NCBI RefSeq assembly: GCF_009928525.1
Contig: NZ_JAABOK010000005.1
Coordinates: forward strand, 124,692 to 188,691
DNA: 64,000 nt
Direction of reading: 5' to 3'
From: Chitinophaga solisilvae
Lineage (GTDB): Bacteria; Bacteroidota; Bacteroidia; Chitinophagales; Chitinophagaceae
This document shows, piece by piece, positions 35,563-45,020 of the stretch. The position numbers were made by a program, and so were the translations under genes. The notes beneath the pieces are model-generated. The model did not search any database and was not told the DNA's origin. It saw only the letters and a list, made by a program, of their open reading frames with translations. Each line of letters opens with the position of its first letter. The stretch's first letter is position 1.

Positions 35563-37134
35563 ATGAAGAGAAATATCATTAATAAAGTAGGACAGCTGGT
35601 GCTTTGCGGCGCATTGCTGATGGGAACGGGAACCGGATGTAAAAAATTCCTTGATGAAAAGGACCCGTCCAACCTGAGCCGGGAAACATATTTTACCTTG
35701 CCCGAACATGCGGATGCCGCCTTGATGGCAGCTTATGCCAGGCTGCGTATTATCGGCTCCGGGGCGGGTATCTTCTCCAACAACTTTGAAATGCTGGATG
35801 CGCCTACCGGTACCATGACTACCGCCACCGCACAGAACTCCGACCTGAACAACCTGCTCGGACTGGTGTACGACGGTGATAACCTGCATATCGGGCAGTG
35901 GTGGAAAGGGCTGTACCGTGTGGTAGCGCAAACCAACCTGGTACTGGATAATATAGACCGTATCAATCCCATGGATGAAAACCAGCGTAAACGTGTGAAG
36001 GGAGAAGCCCGTTTCCTGCGTGCGTGGGCCTATTTTTACGCAGTAAGATTATGGGGAGACGTACCGCTGATACTGAAGTCGCAGACGCCTGATTCGCCCG
36101 ATTTCAGCCCCGGACGCACTAAAACGGAGGATGTATACAAGGCTATCGTTGACGATTTGCTGGCTGCAGAAGCTGCAGGACTGTCATGGACCAACACCAA
36201 CGGCGGTGCAGGGCTGGCGGCAGTGAAGGCCCAGCTGTCAAAAGTATATCTTACGATGGCGGGCTATCCGCTGAGCAAAGGCGCCGCCTATTACAAGCTC
36301 GCGGCAGACAAGGCTAAGGAAGTAGTTGACTACGCCAATGCACATCCGCAGGAAATAGGATTGTTTCCAAAATATGATGACCTGCATGATGCCGGTAACA
36401 ACAACAAGCTGGAACACCTGTTCCAGGTGCAATACCTGAACGGGGTAGAAGAGAACCCCCTGCAATCTATCATGCTGCCTAACAACTCCCTGCCAAAGGA
36501 TATCTCTGCCAAAGGCAGCGGTGTGGGCAGTGAAGTGGTATCTCCTTCTTTCTATACTTCCTTCAAAAAGTTTGAACCTACCGATAAACGTACGGATGAA
36601 CAGCAGTTCTTCTACACTTCCTACTTTGTGAAAGGCGACGGAGATCCCTTCCCGCTGGGTGCACCTTACATCTTCAAGCACTTTGACCGTGCCTGTCATG
36701 GTATGCCCGGTAAGAAAGGTACCGGTGTGAGTAACCTGAACGTACCGCAGATCCGCTATGCAGAAGTGTTGCTGATATATGCAGAAGCGCAGAACCGGGC
36801 AGACGGAACTGCTAACGCTGATGCATATACGTCATTAAATGCTGTCCGTAAAAGGGCCAATCTGAAAGACCTGGCAGGGCTGGGGCAGACAGCCTTTGAG
36901 CAGGCAGTATGGCGGGAACGCTGGCATGAACTGTGTTTCGAAGGCATCACCTGGTTCGATATGCTGCGCCTGCGCAAAGTATACAACGAAGACAACAACG
37001 GTTTCGATGAATTCATCGGCCACGTGAATAAAGGCTCCGGCGCCGTACTGGCAAAGAAACACCTCCTGTTCCCGCTACCCGTATTCGAAATGAAAAACAA
37101 CCCTAACCTGAAGCCCCAGAACGAAGGCTATTAG
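35563..37134 (+). CDS. SusD/RagB-family nutrient-binding lipoprotein
   Basis: 523 residues. A lipoprotein signal with Cys at about 26 (TGCKKFLDE), a typical SusD start, then the TPR-rich fold with FLRAWAYFYAVRLWGDVPLI near 146-165, RYAEVLLIYAEAQNR near 398-412 and the C-terminal ERWHELCFEGITWFDMLR. It caps the preceding SusC barrel at the cell surface. The ligand cannot be predicted; no glycoside hydrolase, peptidase or sulfatase gene adjoins this pair. Confidence 0.94.
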   Translation: MKRNIINKVGQLVLCGALLMGTGTGCKKFLDEKDPSNLSRETYFTLPEHADAALMAAYARLRIIGSGAGIFSNNFEMLDAPTGTMTTATAQNSDLNNLLGLVYDGDNLHIGQWWKGLYRVVAQTNLVLDNIDRINPMDENQRKRVKGEARFLRAWAYFYAVRLWGDVPLILKSQTPDSPDFSPGRTKTEDVYKAIVDDLLAAEAAGLSWTNTNGGAGLAAVKAQLSKVYLTMAGYPLSKGAAYYKLAADKAKEVVDYANAHPQEIGLFPKYDDLHDAGNNNKLEHLFQVQYLNGVEENPLQSIMLPNNSLPKDISAKGSGVGSEVVSPSFYTSFKKFEPTDKRTDEQQFFYTSYFVKGDGDPFPLGAPYIFKHFDRACHGMPGKKGTGVSNLNVPQIRYAEVLLIYAEAQNRADGTANADAYTSLNAVRKRANLKDLAGLGQTAFEQAVWRERWHELCFEGITWFDMLRLRKVYNEDNNGFDEFIGHVNKGSGAVLAKKHLLFPLPVFEMKNNPNLKPQNEGY

Positions 37135-37383
37135 TCATGTGGTTATTTGATTATTGGGTTATTTGAGATTTGATCGGAATTTGTTGGATGTATGGGGAGA
37201 TAAGAACGTAGAATTGAAATAGAATAATAGATAAGCGAATGAACCACCTGATTTGAAAATTGGTTATTTGGTTATTAAGAAAAATGCGGCGGAGATTCTT
37301 CTTCGCTGCATTTTTTATTAACAAATACCAGGAAACCAATGTGGGCTAAATCTCAAATAAAAAAATAAAAAAATAACCCCATC
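37135..37383. repeat. Degenerate palindromic element R11
   Basis: The region between susD and the convergent sigma gene. The ends carry GGTTATTTGA..TTATTTGAGATTT (37140-37173) and AAATCTCAAATAAA (37348-37361). Near 37280-37315 there is a small core ATGCGGCGGAGA-TTC-TTCTTCGCTGCAT that looks like the R8 core with its middle lost. The rest (37175-37260) is unpaired A/T-rich DNA. Best read as a decayed or rearranged member of the family. Confidence 0.65.
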
Positions 37384-37944
37384 TTAAATGCGCTCGAGTG
37401 TGAAATTGACCGCGGTGGTGAGTTTTTTCATGGCGATGGCGAGTTGATTTTCTACGGTTTTAACGGAGAGGTTGAGGACGGTGGCTACTTCCTTGTAGCG
37501 GAGGCCGTATTGCTTTACCATGATGTATACCATGCGGCATTTGGGTGGGAGCTGGCCGATGGTGAATTCCATTTTGCGGATCATTTCCGCGGAGATCATG
37601 AGTTGTTCAGGGTCGCTGTCGAAGGCAATGTCGAGGTGTTCATCTTCCGGAAGAGCCACCTGCCGGGATGCTGCCTGCTTGCGGATATGATCGATGGCTT
37701 TGTTTTTGGCAACCACAAAAAGATATACCTGCGGATTTTTTATGTCCGTCAGTGATTGCCGCTTCTGCCAGCAATGCATAAAAACATCGTTCGTTATTTC
37801 TTCTGCCACCTCTTTGGAGCGGGTGAGCGAGAAAGAAAAGCGCAGCAGTTTAATAAAAAAATGATTGTAGAAAGCTTTGAAGGCCGCCTGATCATTGTCC
37901 GCTGTGATGTTCTTAAATAATTCATTGATTGTACACTGATCCAT
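37384..37944 (-). CDS. ECF RNA polymerase sigma factor
   Basis: 186 residues. Region 2 (about 15-85) has LLRFSFSLTRSKEVAEEITNDVF; region 4 (about 125-180) has YGLRYKEVATVLNLSVKTVENQ, a helix-turn-helix. This is the Bacteroidota 'FecI-like' ECF type. Divergent from a fecR-type anti-sigma gene, followed by a SusC with an STN domain: the complete set for surface-signal-driven transcription. Confidence 0.93.
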   Translation of the reverse strand: MDQCTINELFKNITADNDQAAFKAFYNHFFIKLLRFSFSLTRSKEVAEEITNDVFMHCWQKRQSLTDIKNPQVYLFVVAKNKAIDHIRKQAASRQVALPEDEHLDIAFDSDPEQLMISAEMIRKMEFTIGQLPPKCRMVYIMVKQYGLRYKEVATVLNLSVKTVENQLAIAMKKLTTAVNFTLERI

Positions 37945-37994
37945 CCCTGTAAGCCGCTGATAATGGTTGCAATATTAGATAACGCAGATTACGC

Positions 37995-38085
37995 TAAAGT
38001 TAACAAAATATTCTGTCCGCCCGATTTTTTTTAGCAGTGATATTTTTTTGCAGAAAGCTGATAATATCTGCACCTGTTAACTTTA
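37995..38085. promoter_or_regulatory. Divergent mirror-image promoter-like motifs between sigma and anti-sigma genes
   Basis: TAAAGTTAACA (37995-38005) and TGTTAACTTTA (38075-38085) are perfect reverse complements 69 bp apart. Read toward each flanking gene, both give TGTTAACTTTA, which contains TAACTTTA, one base off the TAnnTTTG consensus. The remaining intergenic DNA (37945-38272) is very A/T-rich with no other clear feature. Confidence 0.55.
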
Positions 38086-38272
38086 AGATAATATACCGAT
38101 GATAGACTTTTTTAGCTGAATTCTTTACCTGAACAGTGTTGTAATTTGTTTGTTTGTAGATATATAAATATTATTATTTTAATTATTTAATGTTTCAAAA
38201 AAATTATGGAAGTGTTTTGGGGGTTTTTAAAATTGTTTTCGTCCTACTATTGAAACACGGACTAAAAGCAAC

Positions 38273-39349
38273 ATGACTGAGCGCCATCGCGTATATATTT
38301 TAATGGCCAGGAAAATCTCCGGCGAGGCCACTGCACAGGAGCTGGATGAACTGGAATTGCTGCTGCAGCAGGATCCTGAGCTGCGTTATGCTTTTACGAT
38401 AGTGGACGATGTCAGCGGAGTGAATGAGGCAGACGGGTTTACCGCAGCAGAAGAGGAGCAGTTGCTGAAAGACGGGATGGACCGAATGAATCTTTTCCTG
38501 CAGCAGGAGACTGCTGTAACACCGGTACGGAAAATGAGTCCGTGGAAAATAATAGCGGGCATGGCTGCCGCTGCAGCGGTACTGGTGAGCGCTGTTATCT
38601 GGTGGCCACGCGATGACAGGAAGCTGGCATACCGTAATGAAGTAGTGACCAAAACCGGCTCCAAAACAGCCGTGGTACTGCCCGATGGCACCAGCGTGGT
38701 ACTCAACGCCTGCAGCCGCCTGCAGTATGATGCCAACCGGTTCCTCAGCGGAGAGCGGGAGGTGAGCCTTACCGGCGAAGCCTATTTTGATGTAAAACAT
38801 GATCCTTCTCACCCGTTCATTATTCAGACGGGCAAGGTGAACATCCGGGTGCTGGGCACTGTATTTAACGTGAAAGCCTATACGGAAGACGCGACAGTGC
38901 AGACAACCCTGCTGAGCGGTAAGGTAGAGGTGAGCTTCCCTGAAGGGAGTGCTGCCGGAAGCCGCAAGGTGATTCAGTTACAGCCCGAACAGAAATTAGT
39001 GATCAATATAAGGAAAGATAAACCAGTAACCGAAACAAAGAAAACCAACTTTACAATTGCTCCGGTAAAAGCGATGATTACCCCGGGCAATGACGCTGCC
39101 CTGAAACCGGAAACGGCCTGGGTGAACGACCGCTTTGACTTTGACAATGTCACTTTTGAGGAACTGTCGCACGACCTGGAACGCTGGTACAACGTACGGC
39201 TGCGTTTTAAAAATGATAAATATAAAAAGGAAGTATTCACCGGCGCTTTCCGCAAGCAAAACATCGACGATATTTTGCAGGCTTTACAGCTGATGTCCGG
39301 CTTCCATTATGAAATGAATACCACAGAAAACATAATAGATATATGGTAA
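38273..39349 (+). CDS. FecR-family anti-sigma factor
   Basis: 358 residues. A cytoplasmic N-terminal region (about 1-85) with the four-helix anti-sigma fold, one membrane helix (about 92-111, AGMAAAAAVLVSAVIWW), then the periplasmic FecR domain (about 125-225) with VLPDGTSVVLNACSRLQYD, EVSLTGEAYFDVKHDPSHPF and VLGTVFNVKAY, and a C-terminal DUF4974-type domain (about 275-355). It would hold the divergent sigma factor and receive the signal from the STN domain of the next protein. Confidence 0.95.
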   Translation: MTERHRVYILMARKISGEATAQELDELELLLQQDPELRYAFTIVDDVSGVNEADGFTAAEEEQLLKDGMDRMNLFLQQETAVTPVRKMSPWKIIAGMAAAAAVLVSAVIWWPRDDRKLAYRNEVVTKTGSKTAVVLPDGTSVVLNACSRLQYDANRFLSGEREVSLTGEAYFDVKHDPSHPFIIQTGKVNIRVLGTVFNVKAYTEDATVQTTLLSGKVEVSFPEGSAAGSRKVIQLQPEQKLVINIRKDKPVTETKKTNFTIAPVKAMITPGNDAALKPETAWVNDRFDFDNVTFEELSHDLERWYNVRLRFKNDKYKKEVFTGAFRKQNIDDILQALQLMSGFHYEMNTTENIIDIW

Positions 39350-39528
39350 TCATCTGCTTAACAATATCATCTATGGCTTGATAATCCACTGATTTTCTTT
39401 ATCTGCCGGCTGGCATGAAAAAGGGAGAATGCGGCAACATCCCCCCTTTAAAAATGTCGGCTGAACAATGTAAACCACATCCTCACGATTTGGTAATGGC
39501 TCATTATTTAACCTAACGAAACAAATTT

Positions 39529-42500
39529 ATGAAAAAAAGCTATTGGTGGCCTTCTGGTATTCCGGAGCGGAATATGAGGAAACTATTATTGCGTATGAAA
39601 CTAACCTCCGTATTGCTTTGTGCTGGATTCTTACAGCTCAGTGCGCATGGGTTTTCACAGGAAAAAATCAGTGTTAATTATCGCAATATTAACATTGGAA
39701 AACTGCTGAACATCATCGGTCAGAAGAGTGATTATACCTTTGTGTACAAGAATGCCGTTATCCCGGAGAAAAAGATCTCCATTGCGATGACGGATGCTCC
39801 CGTGCGCGAAGTGCTGGATAAAGCGCTGGCAGGCACCTCCCTGGGCTATAAAGTGATGAAGGATAACCTGGTGGTGATACTCGAAGCAGGTGATAATGTG
39901 CAGAACTTTCCGGTGAAAGGAAAGGTGACGGATGAAGCAGGTAACCCGCTGATAGGGGTAACCGTACTGGTAAAAGGCACCACCAACGGTGCTAAAACCG
40001 ATGCAGACGGCCGCTTTTCACTGGAAGTGCCGGAAGGCGCCGTGGTGGAATTCACCTATGTGGGATATGAAGCGCATCAGCTGAAAGCCAAAGAAGGCGT
40101 TACCCTGAACATAGCCATGAAAGCCAACTCCAGCGGACTGAACGAAGTGGTGGTAGTGGGTTACGGAAAGCAGAAGCGCGTAAACCTCAGCGGCGCTGTG
40201 GATGCTATTTCCGGCAAAGAACTGGAGAGCCGCCCGATTACCAATATAGGCACGGGTTTACAAGGTTTACTGCCCAACCTGAACATCACCAACTCCGACG
40301 GACGTATGTCTTCCGCAGCGAAGTTTAACCTGCGCGGCATGACCTCTATCAATGGTGGCGATCCCTTTATCCTGGTAGATAACATTCCCTTTACCAACGA
40401 AGAAGTTTCCCGCCTCAACCCCGCGGACGTAGAAAGCGTGACTACGCTGAAAGATGCAGCAGCTGCTGCTATCTACGGCGCCCGTGCGGCTTTCGGGGTT
40501 ATCCTCATTACTACCAAATCAGGTAAAGACGGCCGCCTGGTGATGACTGCCAACAGCAACTATGCGGTACGTACCCTGGGTATGACACCTAAAGTAACCC
40601 TGGATCCACTTACCAACATGCAGTATAAACATGATGCGGCCTTCCCGTTGTATGACCTGTATCCCAAGCAGGACAGGGATTACGCAGCATTACTGAAGAA
40701 CGATCCGTCCTTACCGGTGACTATCCTCAACCCATCCAATAAAAACAAATGGGTATCTTACGGTAGCACGGACTGGTTAAGGGAAGTATACCAGAAATCA
40801 GCGCCGGCCTACAATGCCAATTTCAGCATTTCCCGCGGCGATGAGAAACTCAACTACTATTTCTCCGGGGATTTTTATCAGCAGGATGGTATGCTCCGCT
40901 TCAATCCTGATAAATACAACCGCTACAACCTGCGCGCCAAAGCTACCTATACCATCAACGACCGCGTGAAGATAGGAAGCAATACCATGTACACCAATGC
41001 TACCTACGATCAGCCGGCCAATACCACCGACTATCTGTTCTTCCACAACGTGAACCGCTCTCCAGCCATGGCCGTACCTAAAAACCCGGATGGTACATGG
41101 ACTGGTGACGGCGCCAAATTAATAGGGCTGTTACAGGAAGGCGGCCGCACCAAAGACACCTGGAGCGAATTCATGACCACCCTGAACGCAGAAGTAGGCA
41201 TTATTAAAAACGTATGGACACTGAAAGGAGATATGACCTTCCGCCGCGGTTCAGACCTGGGCAGAAGCTATGTGCTTCCGGTAGGATTCCACGACGGTCC
41301 GAAAGAGCCCATGAAATACACAGACGGGGCCAGTACCGGCAACACTTTCGCGGAGCTGACCAGCGCCTCCAACATGAGCACAGATGTAAGATATAATGTA
41401 TTCAACGTTTATTCCGATTTCCACAAAACCTTTAATAAAGTACACTCGGTAGGCGCGCTGGTGGGTTTCAACCAGGAATACCACTATAATAACTACCGTA
41501 CAATGACCCGTAAAGGTCTGATCAGTCCTAACTATACCACTCCGAACCTGGCTACCGGCGTAATTGAGCAGCGGGAACAGATCCGTGACTGGGCCGTAAG
41601 AGGTATCTTCTATCGGCTGAATTATACATTCGATGATAAGTACATCCTGGAACTGAATGCGCGTAACGATGGTTCTTCCAGATTCCGTACAGAAGACCGC
41701 TGGGGCTTCTTCCCGTCTGCTTCGGCAGCCTGGGTGGTAACTAAGGAAAAATTCTTCAGCAATATTAAAAATGCAACAGGTATTGACCACCTGAAACTGC
41801 GCGGATCCTATGGCTCCCTGGGGGATCAGCAGTGGAGCGAATACGGTTACATGGAGCTGATGCCGTCAAGAAATGTCAACTCTGTATTGGAAGGCGCCCT
41901 GCCGATCTATGTAGGTATTCCTGAACCGGTAACGCCTACCTATACCTGGCAGACCGTAAAAACGCTCAACGGCGGTATCGATCTGACCATGCTGAAAGAG
42001 CGCTTAACGTTTAGCTATGACCGTTATACCCGCTATACCAACGGTATGTTTGCCAAGGCGCAGGAACTGCCCGCTGTATACGGCGCCAAGGTGCCACCGG
42101 TGAACTCTGCAGACCTGAAAACGCGCGGCTGGGAAATCACCCTCTTCTGGCGCGATCAGTTTAAACTGGGCAACAGCGATTTCAGCTATGGCGTAAAACT
42201 GCTCGTGGCAGACAGCCGCAGCTTCATTACCCGCTACAGCAATCCGACCGGTACCCTGAAAAATTACGACCATAGCGAGTTCCTGAAAAGAAACTACTAT
42301 GTAGGCCAGGAAGTAGGCGATATCTGGGGGCTGGTAACAGAAGGATTCTTCCAGAATGCAGATGAAATTAAAAATCACGCCAAACAGGCGGAAGTTGGTT
42401 CCGATGACCAGAATTACCAGTTCTATCCAGGAGATCTGAAATTCAAAGACCTGAACGGTGACGGTAAAATCAACTATGGCGATAACACCATCTACAATCC

Positions 42501-43020
42501 CGGTGACAGAAAAATCATCGGTAACAACGCGCCCCGCTTCCCTTACAGCGTGGACCTGACAGCCTCATACAAGGGCTTCGATTTCCGCGCCCTGATTCAG
42601 GGTATCGGTAAAAGAGACTGGTATCCGAATCCGGGTAACCACTACTTCTGGGGTATCTATGCGCAGCCATGGGCCAACGTGCAGCTGCATAACATGGACC
42701 ACTGGACACCGGAAAATCCTAACGGTTACTTCCCGCGCGTAAAGGCTTACATCGCGGAAGATGCCACAGAGCTGGGAGCACCGCAGACAAAGTACCTGCA
42801 GAATGCAGCCTATGCCCGCCTGAAAAACGTAACGCTGGGTTATACACTGCCTAAGCATCTGACAGAAAAAGCAAGAATCAATCGTCTGCGTTTCTATTTC
42901 AGCGCTGAAAACATTTTCACTGTTTCTCACCTGAAAGCCAATATAGATCCGGAAGGACTGGATGGTGCGCTTTATCCGTTCCAGAAAACATATTCGTTCG
43001 GTCTTAACCTGAACTTCTAA
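39529..43020 (+). CDS. SusC/RagA-family TonB-linked transducer with STN domain
   Basis: 1163 residues. After a signal region (up to about 44, SAHGFSQ) it has an STN/secretin-TonB N-terminal domain (about 45-120, VNYRNINIGKLLNIIGQKSDYTF), a carboxypeptidase-regulatory-like domain (about 128-205), plug (about 215-335) and barrel. The STN domain contacts FecR in the periplasm. The N-terminus is longer than usual (MKKSYWWPSG...), and a start at the internal ATG at about 39574 (MRKLLLRMK) is also possible. Confidence 0.95.
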   Translation: MKKSYWWPSGIPERNMRKLLLRMKLTSVLLCAGFLQLSAHGFSQEKISVNYRNINIGKLLNIIGQKSDYTFVYKNAVIPEKKISIAMTDAPVREVLDKALAGTSLGYKVMKDNLVVILEAGDNVQNFPVKGKVTDEAGNPLIGVTVLVKGTTNGAKTDADGRFSLEVPEGAVVEFTYVGYEAHQLKAKEGVTLNIAMKANSSGLNEVVVVGYGKQKRVNLSGAVDAISGKELESRPITNIGTGLQGLLPNLNITNSDGRMSSAAKFNLRGMTSINGGDPFILVDNIPFTNEEVSRLNPADVESVTTLKDAAAAAIYGARAAFGVILITTKSGKDGRLVMTANSNYAVRTLGMTPKVTLDPLTNMQYKHDAAFPLYDLYPKQDRDYAALLKNDPSLPVTILNPSNKNKWVSYGSTDWLREVYQKSAPAYNANFSISRGDEKLNYYFSGDFYQQDGMLRFNPDKYNRYNLRAKATYTINDRVKIGSNTMYTNATYDQPANTTDYLFFHNVNRSPAMAVPKNPDGTWTGDGAKLIGLLQEGGRTKDTWSEFMTTLNAEVGIIKNVWTLKGDMTFRRGSDLGRSYVLPVGFHDGPKEPMKYTDGASTGNTFAELTSASNMSTDVRYNVFNVYSDFHKTFNKVHSVGALVGFNQEYHYNNYRTMTRKGLISPNYTTPNLATGVIEQREQIRDWAVRGIFYRLNYTFDDKYILELNARNDGSSRFRTEDRWGFFPSASAAWVVTKEKFFSNIKNATGIDHLKLRGSYGSLGDQQWSEYGYMELMPSRNVNSVLEGALPIYVGIPEPVTPTYTWQTVKTLNGGIDLTMLKERLTFSYDRYTRYTNGMFAKAQELPAVYGAKVPPVNSADLKTRGWEITLFWRDQFKLGNSDFSYGVKLLVADSRSFITRYSNPTGTLKNYDHSEFLKRNYYVGQEVGDIWGLVTEGFFQNADEIKNHAKQAEVGSDDQNYQFYPGDLKFKDLNGDGKINYGDNTIYNPGDRKIIGNNAPRFPYSVDLTASYKGFDFRALIQGIGKRDWYPNPGNHYFWGIYAQPWANVQLHNMDHWTPENPNGYFPRVKAYIAEDATELGAPQTKYLQNAAYARLKNVTLGYTLPKHLTEKARINRLRFYFSAENIFTVSHLKANIDPEGLDGALYPFQKTYSFGLNLNF

Positions 43021-44846
43021 TGATTATTAAAATGTGCAACATGAAAAATACGAGGCTTATCACTTCCCTGCTTATATCGGGTTGTATGGCAGTGTCCTGT
43101 AAAAAGGACTTCCTGCAGCGCAATCCACAGACTGAAATTATTGCTGCAGATTATTTCAACTCACCACAAGACCTGGAAACCTACCTGAATAAACTGTACG
43201 ATAACCAGGCAGGTGCCCCCACCAATGATATTAATTCAGATAACGTCAACAGCGCCGGTACTGAACTGGAAAACCTGGTACACGGCAACATTTCACAGAA
43301 CAACGTAGGTGGCTGGGATGACTGGGATCAGCTGCGTAATGCCAACTTTATGCTGGATAACGTATACCGCGTAAAGGGCGACGACAGACTGATCCGTCAT
43401 TATACCGGTGTAGCCCGTTACTTCCGGGCGAGATTCTATGCCGGAAAGATTGCCGCTTATTCAGATGTGCCCTGGTATTCGACTGCTATGAGTAATGTGG
43501 ACCAGGCGCTGTACAAAGGCCGCGATCCGCGCAAAGCCGTAGCAGACTCCGTGCTGGCCGACCTGGAGTATGCAGCCAATAACGTATTGCCTGCTGATTC
43601 CGCCAAAACAAATGGTACCCGTGTCAGCAAATATGCCGTACTGGCGCTGATGTCCCGCTTTTGCCTGTCTGAAGGTACTTTCAGAAAGTATCATCCGGAG
43701 CTGAGCCTGCAGGGTACTGCCAGCGCCTTCCTGCAAAAAGCAGCGGAAGCCTCCGAGAGAATCATGAACAGCGGTAAATACAGTGTCTACACCACCGGAA
43801 AAGGCGGAGAAGACTACCGTGCACTGTTTGTGAGCCCTACACTGAACGGTAACAGGGAGATTATCATGTGGAGAGAATCATCTCCGGCACTGGGTAAGGG
43901 TAATGATACCCATTCCGTACTGGGATGGACCTGGAGCCTCAGCCAGAGCCTCGTATACACTTATCTCATGAAAGATGGTACGCCATTCACTTCCCAGCCG
44001 GATTACGACAAGAAGGGGTTTGTAGCCACTTTTGCTGACAGGGATCCGCGTTTAGCCGAGACCGTATCTTTCCCGGGCTATTCTCCCAACAATAACAATA
44101 TATACTATGTAGCGAAGCCTTCCCTCGGCGGTTATGACCAGCTGAAGTACTATCCCCGCGATCCGGCCATCCGCAACAGCTGGGGTACCAACTACACGGC
44201 GCTGCCTATCTACCGTTATGCAGAAGTACTGCTGAACTACGCAGAAGCCAAAGCTGAGCTGGATCAGCTGTCACAGGCAGATCTGGATAAATCCGTTAAC
44301 CTGCTGCGCGACCGCGTACTGATGCCACGCCTGAATATGGGTACTGCCAATGGTACTCCTGATCCTGTATTGAAAAGCGCTTATAAGGACGTAAACTCCG
44401 CCAACACCGGCGTTATCCTGGAGATACGCCGCGAACGCAGGGTAGAACTGGCCTGCGAAGGATTACGCCAGAACGATGTTAACCGCTGGAAAGCCGGCAA
44501 CCTCCTGAAAGAGGCGCCACAAGGCATGTATGTGCCTGCTCTCGGCGGCATCGATATGACCGGCGACGGTGTTGCTGACATGGCCATCCTGCCCAATGAA
44601 AACGATTCCTCTTCCATCATGGGCCTGCCCGCAGATGTAAGAGGCAGACTGGCCCGCTTCTATCTCGTTGAAAAAGGTAAGGAAAGCAATTTCTACCTCA
44701 CCAACGGAACCAACGGCCACATTGCTTTTGGCAGCGACCGCACCGGCCGCGGATTCGAAGAACCGAAATATTATTACCGCCCGATTCCAAGACAACAGAT
44801 CGTATTGAACGATAATCTGAAACAGATTTTTGGATGGGATAAATAG
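43020..44846 (+). CDS. SusD/RagB-family nutrient-binding lipoprotein (second system)
   Basis: 608 residues counted from the ATG that overlaps the susC stop (TAATG at 43018-43022); the ATG at 43041 gives a neater lipoprotein signal (MKNTRLITSLLISGC). SusD features: FLQRNPQTEIIAADYFNSPQDLETYLNKLY, YFRARFYAGKIAAYSDVPWY and the late RRERRVELACEGLRQNDVNRWK, read in parts. About 85 residues longer than the first SusD, with inserts in the C-terminal half. The partner of the STN-type SusC. Confidence 0.94.
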   Translation: MIIKMCNMKNTRLITSLLISGCMAVSCKKDFLQRNPQTEIIAADYFNSPQDLETYLNKLYDNQAGAPTNDINSDNVNSAGTELENLVHGNISQNNVGGWDDWDQLRNANFMLDNVYRVKGDDRLIRHYTGVARYFRARFYAGKIAAYSDVPWYSTAMSNVDQALYKGRDPRKAVADSVLADLEYAANNVLPADSAKTNGTRVSKYAVLALMSRFCLSEGTFRKYHPELSLQGTASAFLQKAAEASERIMNSGKYSVYTTGKGGEDYRALFVSPTLNGNREIIMWRESSPALGKGNDTHSVLGWTWSLSQSLVYTYLMKDGTPFTSQPDYDKKGFVATFADRDPRLAETVSFPGYSPNNNNIYYVAKPSLGGYDQLKYYPRDPAIRNSWGTNYTALPIYRYAEVLLNYAEAKAELDQLSQADLDKSVNLLRDRVLMPRLNMGTANGTPDPVLKSAYKDVNSANTGVILEIRRERRVELACEGLRQNDVNRWKAGNLLKEAPQGMYVPALGGIDMTGDGVADMAILPNENDSSSIMGLPADVRGRLARFYLVEKGKESNFYLTNGTNGHIAFGSDRTGRGFEEPKYYYRPIPRQQIVLNDNLKQIFGWDK

Positions 44847-44852
44847 TTGGTC

Positions 44853-45005
44853 GGGAATTGCGAATTACGAATTGCGAATTACGAATGTAGAAGCGAAGAA
44901 CTAAACGAAGATTAAAAGAGATATACAATAGTTATCCCCCTTTAATCTTCGTTTAGTTCTTCGCTTCTACATTCGTAATTCGCAATTCGTAATTCGTAAT
45001 TCCCC
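44853..45005. repeat. Long palindromic element R6
   Basis: Inverted repeat between susD and the phosphoesterase gene, which run in the same direction. Heptamer arms of four units each, flanked by GGG/CCCC, and a core stem GTAGAAGCGAAGAACTAAAC..GAAGATTAAAAG paired with CCCTTTAATCTTCG... The right arm has one mismatch (A-A to C). The core is nearly identical to R5 but with TTAAAA changed to ACTAAA on both sides. Confidence 0.94.
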
Positions 45006-45020
45006 TTTTAAATAATAACC

